Shown here: positions 25,453 through 36,745 of the stretch, one piece after another
How positions within the stretch are numbered: position 1 is the stretch's first letter
How the letters are laid out: every line of letters starts with the position of its first letter
Origin: Vicugna pacos
Lineage: Eukaryota > Chordata > Mammalia > Artiodactyla > Camelidae
Direction of reading: 5' to 3'
Length of the DNA stretch: 64,000 bases
Assembly: GCF_048564905.1 (NCBI RefSeq)
Contig: NC_133020.1
Location: 16,525,501-16,589,500, forward strand
Position numbers and translations under genes: made by a program
The notes under the pieces: generated by a model
What the model was told of the DNA's origin: nothing
Database searches by the model: none
What the model saw: only the letters and a program-made list of their open reading frames with translations

Positions 25453-25789
25453 AAGGCAACATAGGAACCAGAGCTCCCTGAGGAAATGACTAGTTCGGGG
25501 GCCAGAGAAGAAAACACACACAATGGGCCTGGAGCATCTCTCAGTCTTTTACTGTTAGAAAACAAGGGAGTACTCAAAAAAAAAAAAAAACAAAAAAGAT
25601 GAGGGCCTGTCAGAGGGACTCAGGAATCAACCTGGAAAAGCTTCCAATGGCCGAAATGAATCAATTAGAGCAACAAAATAAACTGGATTATATTGTAAGT
25701 ATTGGATGTATTATATTATAACCTAGGAATTTTTTAAAAACCTATAAATCCATACTGAAATATTTTTATTTATTCTTGAACAAATAAGA

Positions 25790-26970
25790 ATTGTATGCAT
25801 GTATGAAAGTTTTGATATAAGTATGCATTGTGAAATGATTACCGCAATCAAACTAACATATCCATCACCTCCAGTAGTTACCATTTGTGTGTGTGTGTGT
25901 GTGTGTGGTGGTAAACACTTGAAATCTACTCTCTTAGAAGATTTCAAGTACACATTCAATACATTAACTATAGTCATCACGCTGTATATTAGGTCTCCAC
26001 TATAGTCATCACGCTGTGTATTAGGTCTCCAGAACTTACACCTATTCATCTTATAACTGAAATTTTATACCGTTTGATCAGTTATCTCTCCTTTGCCTCC
26101 ACCCATCAGTCCCTGGTAACCCTTCTATTCTTTGTTACTACTACGAGTTCAACTTTTTTTAGATTCCAAATAGTGAGATCATGTGAAATTCATCTTTCTG
26201 CGGGTGGTTTCACTTAATGTCCTCTGGGTTATTGTAAATGGCAGGATTCCCTTCTTTCTTAAGGCTGAATAATCTCCCATTTTATATATGTGTGTATGTG
26301 TGTGTGTGTGTGTAAACATATATATATAAATCTCACATTTTCTTTATCCATTCATCTATCAACGGACACAAAGGTTGTTTCCATATCACAGTCATTAAGA
26401 ATAATGCTGCAATGAACACAGCAAGCAGGTATCTGTTTGAAGTACTGAATTTATTTCGTTTGGCTATGTACCCAGAAGTGAGATTGCTGGATCATATGGT
26501 GGTTCTATCTTTAATTTTTTTTAGGGGTTTTCATACTGTTTTCCATAGTGACTGTACCAATTTACATTTCCATTCATTTGGGTGTTTCCTTTGCTCTGCA
26601 GAAATTATTTAATTTGATGTAGCTCCAACTTGTTTATTCTTGCCTTGTTGCCTGTGCCTTTGGTGTACATTCCAAAAACTCATTGCTCATTGATTGCTCA
26701 ATCACTGACTACTGTCAAGGAGTTTCTCCCCTACGTTTTCCACTGGGAGTTTAATGGTTTCAGGTCTTACTTAATTTTAAATCTTTAATCCATTTTGAGT
26801 TGTTTTTGTGCACGGTGTAAGAAAAGGGTCCAATTTCATTCTTTTGCATGTATGTTTATATTTTCCAACATCATTTAGAGACTATCCTTTCCTCACTGTA
26901 TATTCTCAATGACTTTAGAAATCAGCTGACTATACATATTTGAGGGATGGCATGATGCAGACAAAATGAA
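25790..26970 (-). repeat. L1M LINE, 3' UTR and 3' part of ORF2, antisense
   Basis: It reads as reverse L1: atgtcctctgggttattgta, aagaataatgctgcaatgaac and agtgagattgctggatcata blocks from the 3' UTR, then the tcagctgactatacatatt part of the ORF2 end. It includes a TG run at about 25890 and a 32-bp tandem duplication near 25968. Confidence 0.75.
25968..26031. repeat. 32-bp tandem duplication (two copies)
   Basis: Units beginning ctatagtcatcacgctgt start at 25968 and 26000 and differ by one base over most of their length. They lie within the antisense L1 3' UTR, where family members normally carry one copy. Confidence 0.85.
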
Positions 26971-27569
26971 ACTGGTCTTCCTTCCCTTTTTGGTGGTGAT
27001 TTTCAAGTTTTTGGCTCCACTGTGTTACTAAGTGGATTCCCAAGATCTCCCAGAGCTATTTTCATTAATAGATAACAGTCTAATTTTTGTTCTTTGTGTG
27101 GAGGACAGAGGCTGGAGTCTCCAACTCTGCCATTATGCTGCAGTCACTCCTCTGAATCCATACTGATTCAAATAAATTACTGAATAAAGAAATAAAGGGA
27201 GGAGATGTTATAAATTTTCCTTACAGAAAATGGATAGGGGAAAAACAGTAATTTTACAGTGGAGAAACCACTGTAAAAAAATACAAACTCAAATCATGAA
27301 CAGGGTTAGCTGTGTGAACCACCAGTGGCAAGTCTTGTTGATATCATGCATTCCCAACGTGAGGCAATGAGAAAGGCACCTGGCCACTATGGTATATTTC
27401 ATCAAAAGCCACATCTTCAGTCTAAATATGAAAAATAATCAGATAGCTTCGATTTGAGAGATATTCTACTAAATATCTGAGCAGTACTCTTCAAATTCAT
27501 CAAGGTCGTAGAAAGTAAGAAAATACTGAGAAACAATCACAGGCCAGAGAAGACCAAGAAAATGTGAAA

Positions 27570-27925
27570 ACTAAATGCTACGCTGGATTAGATCCTGGGA
27601 CAGGGAAAAAAAAATTAGTGGAAAACTGGTGAAATTCAAAGAAAACCTGGAGTTAGTTAATAATAATGTAGCAGTCTTTATTTCTTGGCTTTGACAAATG
27701 TACCATGGTTACTTAAGATGCTGACATTAGGGGGAAAGGGTTAAGGTTATAAAGGAATGCTCTGTGCTATCTTTGAAATTTGCTGAGAATAAATCTTAAA
27801 TGTTACTACTACCAAAAGGTAATTATGTGAGGTGATGCAGATGTGCTAACTAATTTTACTGTGGTCATCGTTTCACAATACATACATGTATCAAATCATC
27901 ACATTGCACACCTACTCAATTCAGC
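27570..27925 (+). repeat. Old L1 3' ends (two short pieces)
   Basis: The first piece has tttgacaaatgtaccatggtta and a ttctctgtactatcttt-like block. The second, from about 27795, has a gtgctaactaattttactgt block and atacatgtatcaaatcatca. Both fit L1M 3' termini on the plus strand. Confidence 0.5.
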
Positions 27926-28049
27926 TTTATAGTACAAAAGCAGCCACAGACAAACGTAAACAAATTAGTGTGTCTGTGTCCCAATAAAACTTGATTCACA
28001 AAAGGGGTGGCAAGTGAACTAATGTCAACTGGTCAAGTGAGTTGATGGT

Positions 28050-29900
28050 GGTTTCCCAGTCTCCTGTATGACTGCAGATTTTCTGACCATGTTAATTATG
28101 AGAGGGGGATACTGAAATCTCCAACAATAATTGTGGATTTCTCTTTTTCTCTCAGGTTCTGCAGGTGGGTTTATACCTATTGCCTTGCTATTTATTTTCT
28201 GTGTGTTTAATTTATTCTTTGTTAATTTTTTCCCTATTCTCCTGATCATTTTTTTTAACCTGAATGTCTTTTATGATTCCATTTTACTTCTTTTATTGGC
28301 TTATCAGTTATACCTTTCTCTTTCCTTGTTTCCTCTTTTTCTTTTTCCTCCATTCCTTCTTTCCTCTCTTTTTTTTTCTTTCTTTCTTCTCTTTTTTTTT
28401 TTTTTGATTGCTCTAAGGTCACTATTATATCTTTAATCACATTCTTCCTTCAAATAATATTATAACACTTCATGAATGTCAAATGAACCTTACAATAGTA
28501 TACTTCCTCTCCCTCTCCCTGGCCATTGTCAACATTTTACTTCTATCTATGTTATAAATTCCACAATAGATTGTTAATATTTTTCTTTCAATCATTAATC
28601 TTTTAAAGGTATCTTTTTTAAAATTAGAACTTTTTTGTATTTATGCACATATTTGTCATTTCTAAAGTTCTTCAGTCTCTTGTATAAAACTAAATTTTTA
28701 CATGGTATAATTTTCCTTCTGATAGAAGAACTTCCTTTAATATATCTTTCAGTGGTCTGTTTGTAAGGAATTTCTCAGCTTTTGTTCATCTGAAAAAAAA
28801 ATGTTAGTTTGCCTTCATTTTTTAAAGGTATTTTTTGTACATATGCAATTCTAGGTTGACAGGGTTCTCCACCCCTACAAAAGCACTTGAAAGGTATCTA
28901 ATTTTGTCCGACTTGCATAGTTTCTGACGTGAAGTACGCCGCTGTGTATTTTTTCCTCACTACTTTTAAGATGTTCTCTTTATCACTGCTTTTCAGCAGC
29001 TTGATAATAATATGTCTTCAAGTTTTTTTCTGCCTGATGTTCATTGAGCATATTTGATTTGTAAATTTATAGCTTCCATAAAATTTTGAAAAATTCTGGC
29101 CAATATATTTTCTGCCCTCTTTCTCAAACTTTAATTATAAATATATTAGAATATTTGATATTATACCATAGGTAACTGAAGCTGTGTTTTTTGTTTGCTT
29201 GTTTGTTTGTTTGTTTTGTTGGGAAGGGGGTCTTTTTTCCCCCTTGTGTTTATTTTGGATATTTTCTAATATGTCTCAAGCTAGCTAACCTTTCCTTCTG
29301 CATCTTCTAATATGCTATTAATTCCATTCAGTATATTTTCATTGCATCACTTCAGATACTGTATTTTTGACTTGTAGAAGCAAATTTGGGTTATTTAAAA
29401 AATATCTGGGCCTTTTCTCTTTATCATGTTCAATTTTCCTTGGTCTACTGAACATATGAAGTGTATTTATAATCGCCCTTTTAACATCCTTTCTGCAAGT
29501 TCTCTCATCTTTGTCATTTCTGGGTCAGTTCCTAATGACTGATTTTTCTCCAGGTTATGGGTTATATCTGCCTCCTCTGCATGCCTGGTCACCTTTTGCT
29601 GGATGCCAGACATTGTGAATTTCACGCTGTTGGTGCCAGATTGTGTTGTGTGTTTTAAAAAGTGCTGGCTTTTGTTATTGGACACAGTTAAGTTACTTGG
29701 TACCCTTTGAGGCTTACTTTTTGTCAAGAATTAATAAGCAGAGGAAACTGGGGGGCTCATCTTATTTTCCTTCTCTCAGGAATTACTGTCCTGTGCTGCC
29801 TGTTATCCAGTCTCTGAAAACCATCATTTCATACGTTTCCCAGTTTGCTAGTTGTTTAAGATGAGAGAATAAGTCCAGTCCCAGTTACACCATCGTGACC
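28050..29900 (-). repeat. Old L1-derived sequence, antisense
   Basis: Long AT-rich stretch with blocks familiar from antisense L1M, such as atctttcagtggtctgtttg, a cttcagcttttgttcatctg-like block and gccagacattgtgaatttca. Pyrimidine-rich low-complexity sequence occupies 28310-28405. The subfamily was not resolved. Confidence 0.5.
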
Positions 29901-29929
29901 AGAACAAGTCTGAAAAAAGGAGCAACTGC

Positions 29930-31110
29930 CAAAATAAGACAGCAAGATTACAAGATATAAGTTCAAAATACATGATCAATTGTATTTCTATATACTACTA
30001 GCAAATGTTTTGAAAATAAAACTTTCAAAATAATTTCACTTACTAAAGCATCAAAAAATATAAGTACTTGGGAATAAATGTAACAAATGACATGTAAAAC
30101 CTCTACACTGAAAACTATGAAGTATTTCTAAAAGAAACTAGGTAAGACCTAAATAGTTGTATCCTACTCGTGGACTGTAAAATTCAACGTTGTTAAAATG
30201 TCAATTTTCCCCAAACATACCTACAGATTTACATTAATCCCAATTACAATTCCAGCAAGTTTTTTTTAAATAAAAATTGACAGGTTGAGTCTATATACTT
30301 ATACATATGGAAATGCAAAGGACCTAGAATAGCCAAAACAGTCTTGAAAAGACAAGGAAGATATATACTACCTTACTTCAAGACTTATAAAACTAAAGGA
30401 ATCAAGACAGTTTATTGTTAGCATAATAATTAACAAAGAGATCAATGGAACAGAACTAAGACCAGAAATAGAACCACATCTATACGGTCACTGATTTTCA
30501 ACAAAGCTCCAAAGCAATTTAAGGGAGAAAGAAAAGTCAACAAATGTTACTGGGAGACCACATGAGAAAAAAAAAACTGACCTCTATCCTACCTCAACCA
30601 AACACAAAAATTAATTCAAAATTGATTCCAGACATAAACATAAAAGCTAAAAGTATAAAGCTTCTTAGAAGAAAACATAGTTACAACCTAAATACCCATC
30701 AAAAGAAAAACAGATCAACAAGTTATGAAATATTCACACAGTATAATGCTATCCTGTACCCCCCCCAAAAAACCCTGCTACTGATAATATGCAACAACAG
30801 AACCTCACAGACATCATACCATTATATTGAGTGAAGGAAACCAAACAGTGTATGATTCAATTTCATATGAAATCCTAGAATAAGCAAAATGAATATATGG
30901 TGAACATTTCAGAACAGTAGTTGCCTCTACGGTGAGAGAAATGACTGGAAAGCGGCATGAGGGAATGCTCTTGTGTGATGAAAATCTGCTAAATCTTGAT
31001 TAGCAGGTGGTTACAGTTATGATGCATTTGTCAAGATTCACTGAATAGTATACTTAAGAGTTCTGCATTTCATGATTTACACATTTTACCTCAACAACAA
31101 AAAATAAAAC
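29930..31110 (+). repeat. L1M LINE, 3' part of ORF2 plus 3' UTR
   Basis: ORF2 blocks are seen in order (aaagcatcaaaaaatataag, gagatcaatggaacagaac, ggtcactgattttcaacaaa), then the 3' UTR ending tttacctcaacaacaaaaaa. It is 5' truncated and opposed to the antisense L1 block on its left. Confidence 0.75.
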
Positions 31111-32019
31111 TTTAAACAAACATTGACCTCTAATTAGCAGGCTTGCTTTAGACCATGGTTCAGTTTACCAGTTATAAAAACTACTTGTGTTTTCTCTTGT
31201 GTGAACAAACATATAAACATATTAAACCATAACGGTTGTCCACTCTTGGTAAGATATATAGATTTCCTAACTGTCTGCTCAGAGGGACTAAAGCAATGAC
31301 ATACGATAGCAATAAATACAACCTGTAATCAGATCTTGGTTTCTCAATACCCTCTCCACTAAAAGGAACCAGTCCCCCTTGGAGAAACGACTGCTTCTAG
31401 GGTAAGAAAAGTACAAGAGCCACATGGAACACCTATGTGCTCAAAAGTAAGGAACTGCCCCAAAAATGACGAGGACACGTCGAAAGGACAAAGAAGCCAC
31501 CAAGAAGAGGTTCCCACTGACAGTTCAACAGTGACCCAGCTCCTCCAGTAATTTTTCTGTCACCTCATCAGTGGGCTGCATGTTCCTGTGGCAGGAACCA
31601 CACCCTATCTTCAAAGGTCTTAACCTCTCCCCTGTGGTTGGAAAGGTAGCACTTCCTCTAAGTTTCTAAGTTGCTTCCTTGCTAACTCACCTTCAGCCCT
31701 CGAAGCAGCAGCTGCATTTTGTAGTTGCTACTTCTACGTAACTTCTGTGTAACTTAGAGTCCTCTCTTAACCCCTTTTAGTAATTGATTATTTTTTACTA
31801 AAAGGTAATTCTTCATACTGAATTTTTCCTTAAAGTCACACATGTGGTATCTGTCTTCCAGTTGGGTCCCGACAGATACAAGGACACATCACTCCTCTCT
31901 TCATCCCATCAAGAAATGAATCCCTAAATATAACCAAGAGGAGACGTCGGACAAACCCAAAATGAGAGGCAATCTACAAAACAAGTGACCAGTACTTTTC
32001 AAAATTTCAAGATCAGGTA

Positions 32020-32360
32020 AGATAAAGAAAAATGACAACTAATTGCAACATGTGACTCTGACTTGGCTTCTGTGATTAGGAATAGGAAGTAATTATAAAG
32101 TTTACTGAGACCACTGATGAAAATTTGAATATGGACTATAGATTAGATAATGTTGTACCAATGTTAGAGTTGTTAATTTTGATAATTATACTGTGGTAAT
32201 GTAAGAATGCCCTTATTCTTAGGAAATACACACCAATGTACTTAGTGGTAATGGGAAATTTAACCTTTAGATAACTCAAAATTAACATGTGTGTTAGGGT
32301 GTGGGGAGAGAGAGAGACCAATAAAGCAAATGGGGCAACACTTCTAAACAAGAAAATTTA
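32020..32360 (+). repeat. L1M 3' end fragment
   Basis: Includes gataattatactgtggtaat, atgcccttattcttaggaaa and a short (AG)n, matching an old L1 3' UTR. Confidence 0.55.
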
Positions 32361-33341
32361 CCCTCTGTGTGTGGGAGGAGGGTGTGGATGTGGGCAGTGT
32401 GGGGAGCATCCTTGTTAAGGGTGAGGCTACAGAGGGGCAGAGCAGAAGGCAAAAAATAACTCTTGATTTCAACTTTTGCAGCTGGCGACAACCTTGAGAT
32501 CATTGACACAGATACCTGCCAGAAGGGGCACTGAAGCCTGAGAGGCTGGGAGTGACCCAGCTCATTCGCAACTGGATGGAAGGGAAGCTCTCCCTCGCTC
32601 CCATTCTCACAAAAGACAAGTTATTCAGCCTACTCAACTGCATTTCTGGACCCTTCCCCACCTCCAACACGCACACTTCTCTCCCTCTCCCTCTCTCTCC
32701 AGCCCAGCACTACTATAAGCATAAGCAATGACCAGGAAGAAAATTACTGAAACGTGTAAACTTGAATTCACCAAAAAATGAACATCAATTCTAGAATGAA
32801 AGCTCATTGTGAAAGGGATTTTTGTCTTTTTTCCCTGATGTATCCCCAAAACCTGTAACAGTAAATATTTGCTCAGTAAATATTTGTTGAATGAATTGTA
32901 AAAGCAAGTCAACAGAAATGTCTTAAATGCTTAACACTAATGGCAATCCACACAGCTAAATATTATGCAAACATTCAAAAATTTATTTGTAAACTGAGTG
33001 ATACGGAGAAATATTTTATATTAAGTTTTTTAAAGGAAAGGAATAACATATTCCTGACGGAAATACAAAAACTCTTGGTGGGTTTATGGATTTTTGTTTT
33101 GTAGTTCTCCGTGTTTTCTGATTACAAATTACTTCCATTATTGTAAAGAAACCTATCTTTCACTTTTCTTATTTTTTTCTTGAGGACACATCCAAACCCA
33201 ACCCAGACATACCACCTAGCCTGAACTGAGTGTACCAATGAATAAACAAACGCAGCATCCTACACAGTCAGTATAACGAAGTGCTCGGGCGCACGGACTC
33301 AGGAAACTATACACCTACAAATCTTATTTATCCCTAAATCA

Positions 33342-33550
33342 TGGAGCCTGAATACTGACTCCGTAACCTAATAGCTGTGGGGCCCTGAGCAACTCACTTA
33401 GCCTCTATCGGTTTTAATTTATTCATCTGTAAAATGGAGATAAAATACTTCCTCATTAAGATTAACATGAAGATTCAGTGAATTAATACTCGTTTAAAAC
33501 ACTCAGTGCCGAGCACCATAGGGCTATGCAAGTGTCGGCTTCTATTATGA
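33342..33550 (+). repeat. MIR SINE
   Basis: Near full-length order: a ggagcctgaatactgactcc head, a ctaatagctgtggggccctg core, a ttcatctgtaaaatggagat block and a terminal gctatgcaagtgtcggcttc. Confidence 0.75.
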
Positions 33551-34184
33551 TTCGATTCAAAATAAACACTGTCCGAACTCTGGTGAGCAGGGTGACGGAT
33601 CAAAATCCAGTCCCCAGAGGCGAAGACAGTGCGAGGCACCCACAAAAGCAAGGGAGGAACCAAAACAGAATGAAATCAGCCTCTAGCCAGGTAGGTAGGT
33701 ACAAGCAACACGCGGGCATTCGGAGGCAGGAAGGGTTCCACCTCGGGAGAGAGAACCCTCTAGAAGTCACAGGGGCAGCAGCCTCTGAACGGAGTTGTAA
33801 GAATGAGTGGGGACTTCGACACGTGGCCAAGACGCCAGAAGTGAGGGACACCGCAAAGGATTTTGGCAAAGGCGCAAAGTCTAAAACTGAATGGCTCGGG
33901 TCAACGGAACGGGCTGCAGAGTGTTTATCACACAAAATGCCACGAGAACGGAGGGATAATAGTAACCACCGTTACACCTCAAGGAACTAAACCGCAGTCC
34001 GGGCTAAAAGAACAAAGGTGTGGTTAAGAAAGCCAAAATGACCATGACCCCATCGCTCCCCACCATCTTCCAGGCGCCTACGCTGGAGGCCCGGCGACTC
34101 GCGCCCGGTAGACGGCGAACCAGCATCCCCCTCAGGCGGCAAGCGTTCCGCGGCAGCAGCAGGACGAAGCGACCCCGCGCGAGA

Positions 34185-34196
34185 ACTACAGCTCCC
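34185..34196 (+). promoter_or_regulatory. M6PR: ZNF143-like ACTACANNTCCC motif
   Basis: ACTACAGCTCCC fits the 5' half of the ZNF143/THAP11 (SBS) element common in CpG-island promoters. The downstream half is GC-rich and does not match well. Confidence 0.4.
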
Positions 34197-34290
34197 GCCG
34201 CGCCCTGGGGGGCGGGCCCCGCCCCGCAGTGCCGCTTCCGCCTCCGCCCTCACGCGCCCCCGCCGTCCGGCCTACCCGGGAGCGGGCCCG

Positions 34291-34330
34291 GCACGTGACC
34301 GCGCGTGACCTCTCGTGACCCCACGTGACG
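34291..34330 (+). promoter_or_regulatory. M6PR: Four-unit, 10-bp-period CGTGAC (E-box/CLEAR-like) array
   Basis: Four consecutive decamers (gcacgtgacc, gcgcgtgacc, tctcgtgacc, ccacgtgacg) each place CGTGAC at the same offset. The first and fourth make complete CACGTG E-boxes, 30 bp apart. CACGTGAC is the core of the CLEAR element bound by TFEB/TFE3/MITF and also suits USF. M6PR serves lysosome biogenesis, so TFEB-type control is a reasonable inference, not shown. Confidence 0.7.
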
Positions 34331-34590
34331 GGGGCGCGAGCCGAGGGGCCCGGGGCCGTGGCGCTGGGATCCCCGTTAGTAGCAAAGCGATCCGACAAAG
34401 TGGAACTCAACTTCAAAATCTCCGTGGGGATTGGAGTTGGTGCCCGGAGGGCGGATCCCGACGCCCACGTCCCTGGCCAATCAGCGCCTGGGATTCTCTG
34501 AGAGACGGAGAAGGGGAGAGGGGCGAGCGGCTCTGTGGTCACATGTCGCGGGGTCTGGTGGGAGGGACGGTCGCCCAGCGGCGCCCGGCG

Positions 34591-34604
34591 CTTCCTGTTT
34601 CCGG
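34591..34604 (+). promoter_or_regulatory. M6PR: Paired ETS-like sites
   Basis: CTTCCTG and TTTCCGG lie back to back, typical of TATA-less promoters near start sites. This marks a likely start-site zone about 170 bp before the exon 1 donor. Confidence 0.45.
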
Positions 34605-34768
34605 TTCCCGGAGTGGAGCTCAACGAGGCGCCTGGCGGGGACCCTGGCTCTGCCACGAGCTCTGGGACCGGGGTCTGCGGCCGGCCCCTCGCAGGCCCTG
34701 TCTCCCAGCTGCGGGCAGTTATTCAGTCGGGGATTCTGAGCTTTGGCTGCTCCCTTTGCCCGCGACAC
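34605..34768 (+). other. M6PR: M6PR non-coding first exon (approximate start)
   Basis: The donor CAC|GTGAGT at 34769 is the strongest 5' splice site in the CpG island, and the coding exon at 38748 has an acceptor with only one base before its ATG, so a separate 5' UTR exon is required. The start is set from the ETS-like sites and is a guess. The 177-codon open frame across this area is a CpG-island artefact. Confidence 0.5.
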
Positions 34769-36557
34769 GTGAGTATGAGGGGCGTGGAGGAGGAGGGGGC
34801 TGGAGAACAATCACCCCTCGTGTCTGTGACAGGGGTCGGCATCGCTAAGTACCCCTTGGCCCGAGTTCTAGCCCAAAATCCAGCAGAGGAGCCCGAGGGC
34901 AGAAAGGCGGAGGCGTGAGGTGGGGAGTCACAGAGTCCCGGAGGGAGCGAGGAAGAAAGGCCCTCCGAGACCAGAGAGGGAATTCACGTGTTTGGAAGTC
35001 AGGAAAAGCAAGGTCCCTAAACCTGGAGTCCGGTCGAGGTGTTCCTGGATACCTGTGGAAGGGATTTTGGCCTGCATCGTGGAGGGAGGTTAAAAGTAGC
35101 ATCGTGTGTAGAGGATATGGCCCTAAGCAGTTGGGAAGTCAGGAGTCTAGGCGGAACGAGAATGTCTGGAACGCTGGAGGAAATGTGAGGAAGATGAGTG
35201 TATGAGATGAAGAGTAGCTAACCGAGAGATTTGTGTTCCTCTTTGCAGGAGCTTCTGCCCTTGGGGCCGTAGGCTTCTGCCTTGAGGCTTTAACAGCACT
35301 GCGCGGTTCAGCTAGCTAAGGCTGCTCTTCTGAAAGTGTAGTCTGCTGGAGACGGGAGATAGGGCCGCCTCATCAGAAATGAGTCGGAGAGAAAAAAGTA
35401 GAAATACCATTGAAAAACGGAAAATGCTCATGGCTGGTTAAAGGGTGGGGGAAGTAAGTGATACAGAGGCCCAGTGATCTCGAGTGCTTCCCAGTTCCTG
35501 GCTTAGTCGTTGGTCATCCCATTGAAGGAGAATTTTTAGCATTAACCAAATAGATCTATCATTGTAGAACAAGAAAATTGAAAGGGACTTTTCAAAATCT
35601 TCTAAGTCCTGCCGCTTGTCTCCAAAGTATCTAGGACAGACTCTTGCGCCTTGAGAATCTTAATTGTAGCACATTACAAAGGGACTACCCAGCCCTTGGA
35701 TTTAATGCTCTTTGTAATACGTTTTTGCACTCTTGTATTTATGAGAAGTTTTCCAGTAAATATCTTTATGCTGTGAATCATTCAAGTTGCCCCCCTAACT
35801 TCAACATGTTTAATACTTGTATAACTTAAGGTAAGTTAACTTAACCTCTGTGAAAATCGGTTTCCTCATCTGTAAAGTGGGAGAAATTATATCTACTTTT
35901 CTAGGTTGTGAAGGTTAATGCACATAATCTAGATAAGGCACAGAGAGCGCATACCACCTAATCAAAGAGAAGCAGCTCAACCATAGCCAAACCTTAACCA
36001 GGAAAGACAGGAACAAATTTTTTCTCGTCCTAACTTTTCGAACCAATAAGAACAAGTAGTTCAACTTAATTAATGCTGACTGCAAGGTGTTTCATCCTTT
36101 CCCCAGTTTTGTGAGATTCTTTGCTTTAATTTGGGAAAAGAAATCATCAACTGTTAGCAGATAAGGAACTAACTTTGAAGCCAAAGAACACAGCCTTCTG
36201 TGTGAGCATCCCTCTGGAAAACCGATCCTGGAAAAAAAAATCTTGAAAGGCTGGAATGTTGAAATTTCAAATTGGATCCTGACAGAATGTAAGGAAAATG
36301 GCATGCTAAATCAGTCTAATAAAAGGAGTCTCTTATTTCATTTTTGAAACTCAGCTGGTCAAGTTGTGTGTTGAGCAATGAATTAATTAAAGGAAAAGTA
36401 GGAGTTTGAGGTCTGGGTTCTTTATTCCGCCTTCTAGTCAGTGAACTGTGTGAAGAGTCACTTCTCCTTCGTGCTTTGTCAAAAAAAAAAAAAAGCAGGT
36501 CTTTGACTGCTTACTCTAATCCCCAAAAAATTAATGTGAAAGAAGATGTACATATAG

Positions 36558-36745
36558 TGGCTAAGGGTAGACCGTGAGCTGGGAGCTAAGACTATCTGCT
36601 TCACACCGCTAGCTGTGTGTTTTCTTAACTGTAAAATAAGAAAAATAATTGTATTTACTGCATAGGGTTGTTGTTTAAGGCTTAATCAGTTAACGAATGT
36701 TAAGTGCATCAAACAGTCCCTGGCAAAAAGCAAGCACTCTGCTTT
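36558..36745 (+). repeat. MIR SINE
   Basis: Order: cttcacaccgctagctgtgt, a ttaactgtaaaataagaaaa block, catagggttgttgtttaagg and a terminal ggcaaaaagcaagcactctg. Confidence 0.7.

Larger units (their letters stand above)
22495..34050. other. Intergenic region between KLRG1 and M6PR
   Basis: The KLRG1 promoter must lie just right of 22494. It shows no CpG island, and a 21-bp A-run (22620-22640) is the only obvious feature. Further right are a TA/CA microsatellite (23470-23541), an ERV1-like LTR (about 24020-24570), L1 with a nested MLT1-type LTR (24575-25320), a GAAA-type repeat, opposed old L1s (25790-31110), an L1 tail (about 32020-32360), an L2 end (32815-32900) and MIR (33342-33550). Parts of 22650-23330, 31130-32000 and 32370-32810 are unassigned. 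Confidence 0.65.
34050..34900 (+). promoter_or_regulatory. M6PR: M6PR CpG-island promoter
   Basis: Abrupt rise in GC and CpG density compared with the AT-rich flanks, no TATA box, and a first-exon splice donor inside it (GTGAGT at 34769). It contains GC boxes (GGGCGGG at 34210-34216, CCCCGCCCC at 34217-34225), an ACTACAGCTCCC motif resembling the ZNF143 core (34185-34196), a four-unit CGTGAC array (34291-34330) and paired ETS-like sites (34591-34604). The pattern suits a broadly expressed housekeeping gene. Start sites were not mapped; divergent transcription to the left is possible. Confidence 0.85.

Noticed and set aside
25152-25577. Lys/Glu-rich and Ser/Phe/Leu-rich open frames on both strands
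   Set aside because: They are translations of a purine-rich simple repeat.
33526-33990. 154-codon plus-strand open frame upstream of M6PR
   Set aside because: Its start is inside a MIR element and no recognisable protein family follows.
34315-34848. 177-codon plus-strand open frame in the CpG island, with other long frames on both strands
   Set aside because: High GC suppresses stop codons. The M6PR exon 1 donor lies within it, and no domain or homology is visible.
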